Source: Pelotomaculum thermopropionicum SI
GTDB lineage: Bacteria; Bacillota; Desulfotomaculia; Desulfotomaculales; Pelotomaculaceae
NCBI GenBank assembly: GCA_000010565.1
Contig: AP009389.1
Coordinates: 1,736,001-1,800,000, forward strand
Direction of reading: 5' to 3'
DNA: 64,000 nucleotides
Part shown: one piece after another, positions 61,017-64,000 of the stretch
Position numbering within the stretch: position 1 is the stretch's first letter
How the letters are laid out: each line of letters starts with the position of its first letter
Position numbers and translations under genes: made by a program
The notes under the pieces: generated by a model
What the model was told of the DNA's origin: nothing
The model's database searches: none
What the model saw: only the letters and a program-made list of their open reading frames with translations

Positions 61017-61817
61017 TCACCCCTCACATTTTTGCCGGCTGCCGCAGTTTTTTACCGGGCGGTATCCTGCCCGGTGGAGCGGGCAGGGGCCGTACCGCTC
61101 CAGGGCCGCCAGATGCTCCGGCGTGGCATAGCCTTTATGGCGGTTAAAACCGTATTGCGGATACTGAACGTGATAAAAATCCATCAGGCGGTCCCTCAGC
61201 ACTTTGGCCAGGATGGATGCTGCCGCAACAGAAGCGCTCAGGCCGTCTCCCCCGGTCAAGGCCAGTTGAGGCAATTCCAGCCGGCTGATGCGGTAACCGT
61301 CCACCAGAAGATATGCAGGCCTTATTTTGAGCTTCAAAACCGCCCTCCGCATGGCGGTGAGGCTGGCCGCGTGAATATTTTCGTTAAAGATTTCCTCTAC
61401 AGTTGATATGCCGGCCGACCAGGCCAGGGCCACCTTTTTGATCCGCGCGGCCAGCTCTGCCCGCTTTGATGGATTGAGTTTTTTCGAATCGTTTAATCCG
61501 GCTAGAGCCAGGTCCGCCACGGGGGGCAGAATGACCGCAGCAGCTACCACGGGACCGGCCAGAGGCCCCCGGCCCGCCTCGTCCACCCCTGCCACCGGGC
61601 TGTACCCCTGGGCGATCAAGCTGTTTTCGTAAATATACAGTTTTTGTAAACGCTCTGCTTCTGCCGCCATTTTGTTTTCATCCCGCTTAAGACGGCGGTA
61701 TATCTCCGCCACTCCCGCCCTTTTGTCGCAGGCCAGAGCGCGCAGAAAATCCTCATCCAGCCCTGCCCGACTGCCGGCCAGTTTCCTTATTTCTGCCACC
61801 GTTAAACCGGAAACCAT
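61017..61817 (-). CDS. rnhB: Ribonuclease HII
   Basis: Removes RNA from RNA-DNA hybrids, including single ribonucleotides. The active-site blocks are VAGVDEAGRGPLAGPVVAAAV (Asp-Glu), cited as GVDEAGRGPLAGP, the Asp in LNDSKKLNPSKR, the Asp in YLLVDG and ASILAKVLRDRLM. About 75 extra N-terminal residues with helices precede the catalytic domain, a feature of Firmicutes RNase HII. The ATG at 61817 follows GGAGGGG; an ATG at 61838 is in frame. It is coupled to yraN. Confidence 0.93.
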   Translation of the reverse strand: MVSGLTVAEIRKLAGSRAGLDEDFLRALACDKRAGVAEIYRRLKRDENKMAAEAERLQKLYIYENSLIAQGYSPVAGVDEAGRGPLAGPVVAAAVILPPVADLALAGLNDSKKLNPSKRAELAARIKKVALAWSAGISTVEEIFNENIHAASLTAMRRAVLKLKIRPAYLLVDGYRISRLELPQLALTGGDGLSASVAAASILAKVLRDRLMDFYHVQYPQYGFNRHKGYATPEHLAALERYGPCPLHRAGYRPVKNCGSRQKCEG

Positions 61818-62070
61818 CACAAAAACCCCTCCACTCATCTGTAGATAATTTCCACCGCCAGCCGCTCAACTCCTGCCTTTTTTTAAACTTCTTTCCGCCT
61901 ATTTCCGGCCGGGACGGACAGGCCAGGGCAAACAAAAGCAGGATATATACGGTAAAAAGGGAAAAGCTGTCCTTCAGCTAAAAGGTCACAAAAATTAATA
62001 TTTTTCAGCAGGATATATGGGCGTTATGTAGTAATATATGTATACGAAGATTTGAAGGGGGGGGTTTTAT

Positions 62071-62283
62071 ATGCCGCATATTGGCGCGCCGGAGTTGATA
62101 CTGGTTTTGGTTCTTGCTCTGATCATTTTCGGTCCCGGTAAGCTGCCGGAACTGGGCAAGGCCGTCGGCAAGACGATCCGCGAGTTCCGCCGCTCATCGC
62201 AAGAGATTATAAATGAAGTTGAAACAAGCGCAAATATTGAAAACACGGATCAAAAGCAATTAGTGAAAGCGGCAAAAAGTTAA
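62071..62283 (+). CDS. tatA: Twin-arginine translocase subunit TatA
   Basis: A 70-residue protein with one N-terminal membrane helix (PELILVLVLALIIFGPGKLP, with the FGP hinge) and an amphipathic helix (LGKAVGKTIREFRRSSQEI). It forms the pore-like part of the Tat export machine for folded, cofactor-loaded proteins. The ATG at 62071 follows a G-rich ribosome site (AAGGGGGGGG). tatC follows and no tatB is present, the minimal TatAC layout. Its likely clients here are the hydrogenase small subunit and FdhA. Confidence 0.94.
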   Translation: MPHIGAPELILVLVLALIIFGPGKLPELGKAVGKTIREFRRSSQEIINEVETSANIENTDQKQLVKAAKS

Positions 62284-62302
62284 TTATTATTTTTTCTTTA
62301 TT

Positions 62303-62339
62303 GGAGCCTGCCGTGCTGTTTTGTTTTCCGGCAGGCTCC
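62303..62339. other. Strong inverted repeat between tatA and tatC
   Basis: GGAGCCTGCCG pairs perfectly with CGGCAGGCTCC (11 bp) across a T-rich loop. No T tract follows on either strand, so it is not a classic terminator; it may stabilise tatA mRNA or reduce tatC expression. Confidence 0.6.
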
Positions 62340-62415
62340 TGGCAAGAAAGTGCGGTTTTTAAGATTATTTAACCGGCGGTGCTTTATAACCAACGGTTTT
62401 CACGGGGGAAGAAAA

Positions 62416-63195
62416 TTGGCCAAGAAAACCGAGGAAATGTCCATAATCGAGCACCTGGAAGAGCTGCGCAGGGTCTTAATTATTTCCATTCTCGGCACAT
62501 TTGTGCTTGCCGTGGCCGCCTACTTTTACATTGATAAAATTCTGGCCGTGCTGCTGGAGCCTTTAACCTCATCGGGCAATAAAATTATCTTTACCGGCGT
62601 CACGGAAGCGTTTTTCGTAAAGATTAAGCTGTCCGTATTCATCGGTTTTCTTGCCGCCCTGCCGGTCATCCTGTGGCAGGTGTGGAGCTTTATTATTCCA
62701 GCCTTAAAGAAAAATGAAAGGTTTTATTTTACTCTTTTCGTGGTGCTTTCTTTCATTTGCTTTATCGGCGGAATAGTGTTCAGCTTTTTCGGGGTATACC
62801 GCCTGGGTGTCATGTTCATGTTGCGCTTCGCCGGCCCTGAACTGGTACCCATGCTCACCATTGATAAGTATATTTCTTTTACCATCACTTTTCTCCTGCC
62901 GTTTGGCCTCGTCTTTGAGCTTCCCCTGATAAGCTTCATCCTGGCCAGGTTAGAGCTGATTAATTACCGCTTTTTAGCCAAAAACCGCCGTTATGCCCTG
63001 TTAATCATCGTGGTGGCGGCAGCAGTGCTGACCCCCACCCCGGACGTAATCACCTGTTTAATAGTAAGCGGTCCCATGTACTTGCTTTACGAAGCAAGCG
63101 CCTGGATCGTGCGCATTGTTGAGCGGGGCACAGCCAGGAGAAAAAGGCGGGAAGAACTGGCCGAACTGGCCGGGGCCCGGGCGGCAGACACTTAA
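62416..63195 (+). CDS. tatC: Twin-arginine translocase subunit TatC
   Basis: The signal-peptide receptor of the Tat system, 259 residues with about six membrane helices. The N-terminus MSIIEHLEELRRVLIISI and the segment GFLAALPVILWQVWSFIIPAL are diagnostic, with the Glu in the first periplasm-facing loop region and the PTPDVIT motif near the last helices. The TTG at 62416 behind GGGGGAAG is preferred; an upstream start at 62350 lies next to the inverted repeat. Confidence 0.94.
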   Translation: MAKKTEEMSIIEHLEELRRVLIISILGTFVLAVAAYFYIDKILAVLLEPLTSSGNKIIFTGVTEAFFVKIKLSVFIGFLAALPVILWQVWSFIIPALKKNERFYFTLFVVLSFICFIGGIVFSFFGVYRLGVMFMLRFAGPELVPMLTIDKYISFTITFLLPFGLVFELPLISFILARLELINYRFLAKNRRYALLIIVVAAAVLTPTPDVITCLIVSGPMYLLYEASAWIVRIVERGTARRKRREELAELAGARAADT

Positions 63196-63318
63196 AGAGA
63201 CACAATTGCTTTGCAGAGGAGGTGAATTAAGGAAACGAACCGTTTTTATTATTTTATCCACCGCCAAGGAGAGGGCATAATTTTTACGGTTAAAGGTAAA
63301 GGGGGGTAAAGTGTATTA

Positions 63319-64000
63319 ATGCAAAAGCTTAGCCGTCGTAATTTCTTGAAGTTCCTCGGCCTGGGCACTGCAGGAACGGCACTCCTGGAAGGAGTGGGTG
63401 CCGTACCGGCCTTTGCCAGCACGGCAGAGGACAAGCTGCCTTCATTTGATCTAGGTCCTCTCAAAATAAAAAAGGCCAAAGAAACACCCTCAGTCTGCGC
63501 TTTTTGCGGCTGTGGCTGCGGACTCATTGTATATTCTGAAGGTGACAGGGTAATTCATATTGAAGGCGACCCGGATAACCCCAACAACGAAGGCTCCATG
63601 TGCTGCAAGGGCATTGCCCTCGGGGAAGCCAATACCATCGTGGACAAAAAGCGCCGGCGCGTGCTTAACGACCGCCGGTTGACCGAGGTGCTTTACCGCG
63701 CTCCCGGCAGCAATAAATGGGAGAAAAAAGACTGGGACTGGGCATTAACCGAAATAGCCAAAAGAATTAAGAAAACACGTGACGAAACCTTTGAAGAAAA
63801 AGATGAAAAAGGCGTTACGGTAAACCGTACCCAGGCCATTGCCCACCTGGGCAGCGCTTCCCTCGACAACGAGGAAAATTACCTGCTGCACAAGCTTCAC
63901 CGCGCTCTGGGGGTCATCAATATCGACCACCATGCCCGCCTCTGACACTCCTCCACTGTGGCCGGTCTGGCCCAGTCGTTCGGCAGGGGTGTAATGACGA
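63319..64000 (+). CDS. fdhA: Selenocysteine formate dehydrogenase alpha subunit (runs off right end)
   Basis: The molybdo/tungsto-bis-MGD catalytic subunit of an exported formate dehydrogenase. A Tat signal (KLSRRNFLKFLGLGTAG) precedes the N-terminal [4Fe-4S] motif CAFCGCGCGL...MCCKG. At codon 209 the frame meets an in-frame TGA (63943-63945) in the context DHHARL-TGA-HSSTVAGLAQSFGRG. This is the family position of the catalytic Sec/Cys, and the reading continues unbroken to the window end. A SECIS hairpin follows the TGA. The ATG at 63319 has AAGGGGGG about 12 bases upstream. FdhE (46.7 kb) and TatAC support export. Confidence 0.93.
63955..63976 (+). promoter_or_regulatory. Bacterial SECIS element in fdhA
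   Basis: ACTG-T-GGCC and GGCC-CAGT form a stem with one bulged T and the loop GGTCT, starting ten bases after the TGA. The GGUCU loop and the spacing match the SelB-binding SECIS of E. coli fdhF. Confidence 0.88.

Noticed and set aside
1-64000. CRISPR arrays, insertion sequences, prophage, rRNA or tRNA genes
   Set aside because: No direct-repeat/spacer pattern, transposase, integrase, att-like duplication or RNA gene was seen anywhere in the window.

Overview
The window looks like chromosomal DNA from a moderately GC-rich, spore-forming, strictly anaerobic Firmicute of the Desulfotomaculum/Pelotomaculum type (Peptococcaceae). The support is a GerM-type spore germination lipoprotein, MurT/GatD cell-wall amidation, SigI/RsgI, AddAB, indolepyruvate:ferredoxin oxidoreductase, many TTG and GTG starts behind strong Shine-Dalgarno sites, and a locus for exported [NiFe] hydrogenase and selenocysteine formate dehydrogenase. 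The genus is an inference; no rRNA gene or unique marker is present.

Layout. 1-6 kb (minus strand): a spore lipoprotein cut by the window edge, a tiny ORF, gatD-murT, NAD salvage (pncB, pncA) and acylphosphatase. 6-11 kb: two energy-coupling-factor modules back to back, an A-T pair without a substrate subunit (minus) and a complete S-A-A-T set (plus) behind a promoter and a long structured leader. 11-15 kb: iorA-iorB plus an arylacetate-CoA ligase. 15-17 kb: a PAS-GGDEF-HD-GYP cyclic di-GMP protein. 17-25 kb (minus): addB-addA and a metallophosphoesterase. 25-26.4 kb: a FlK-like thioesterase and a DUF441 membrane protein. 26.5-32 kb: a phosphate regulon (PhoB-like regulator, pstS-pstC-pstA, divergent phoU and pstB) with two arrays of 11-bp-phased Pho-box-like repeats. 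32-34 kb: sigI-rsgI. 34-41 kb: a catabolic/transport operon with a histidinol-dehydrogenase-like enzyme, a zinc alcohol dehydrogenase and a CUT2-type sugar ABC transporter. 41-46.6 kb: small and housekeeping genes, an isoaspartyl peptidase, an amidohydrolase, YifB, and two divergent HTH regulators flanking an 11-bp triple repeat. 46.6-64 kb: fdhE, hypA, a Mrp/MinD-like ATPase, hypF-C-D-E, a hydrogenase protease, a leader with a terminator and antiterminator, the hydrogenase small, large, Fe-S and membrane subunits, a tautomerase, a glutamine amidotransferase, yraN-rnhB, tatA, tatC, and the start of a selenocysteine formate dehydrogenase that runs off the right end.

How it fits together. The right-hand 17 kb is close to a self-contained kit for extracytoplasmic hydrogen and formate metabolism. 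FdhE and the Hyp proteins assemble the metal centres, a dedicated protease trims the large subunit, TatA/TatC can export the RR-signal-bearing subunits, and a HybB-like membrane protein links the hydrogenase to the quinone pool. This suits interspecies H2/formate transfer. The most unusual points are an archaeal-style HypA next to a Mrp/MinD ATPase with no hypB, an unassigned riboswitch-like attenuator before the hydrogenase, a HisD-like enzyme whose metal-site Asp is Cys, a LexA-like regulator lacking its catalytic dyad, and the in-frame UGA with a clear SECIS hairpin. All functional calls rest on reading motifs and context; no database search was possible.
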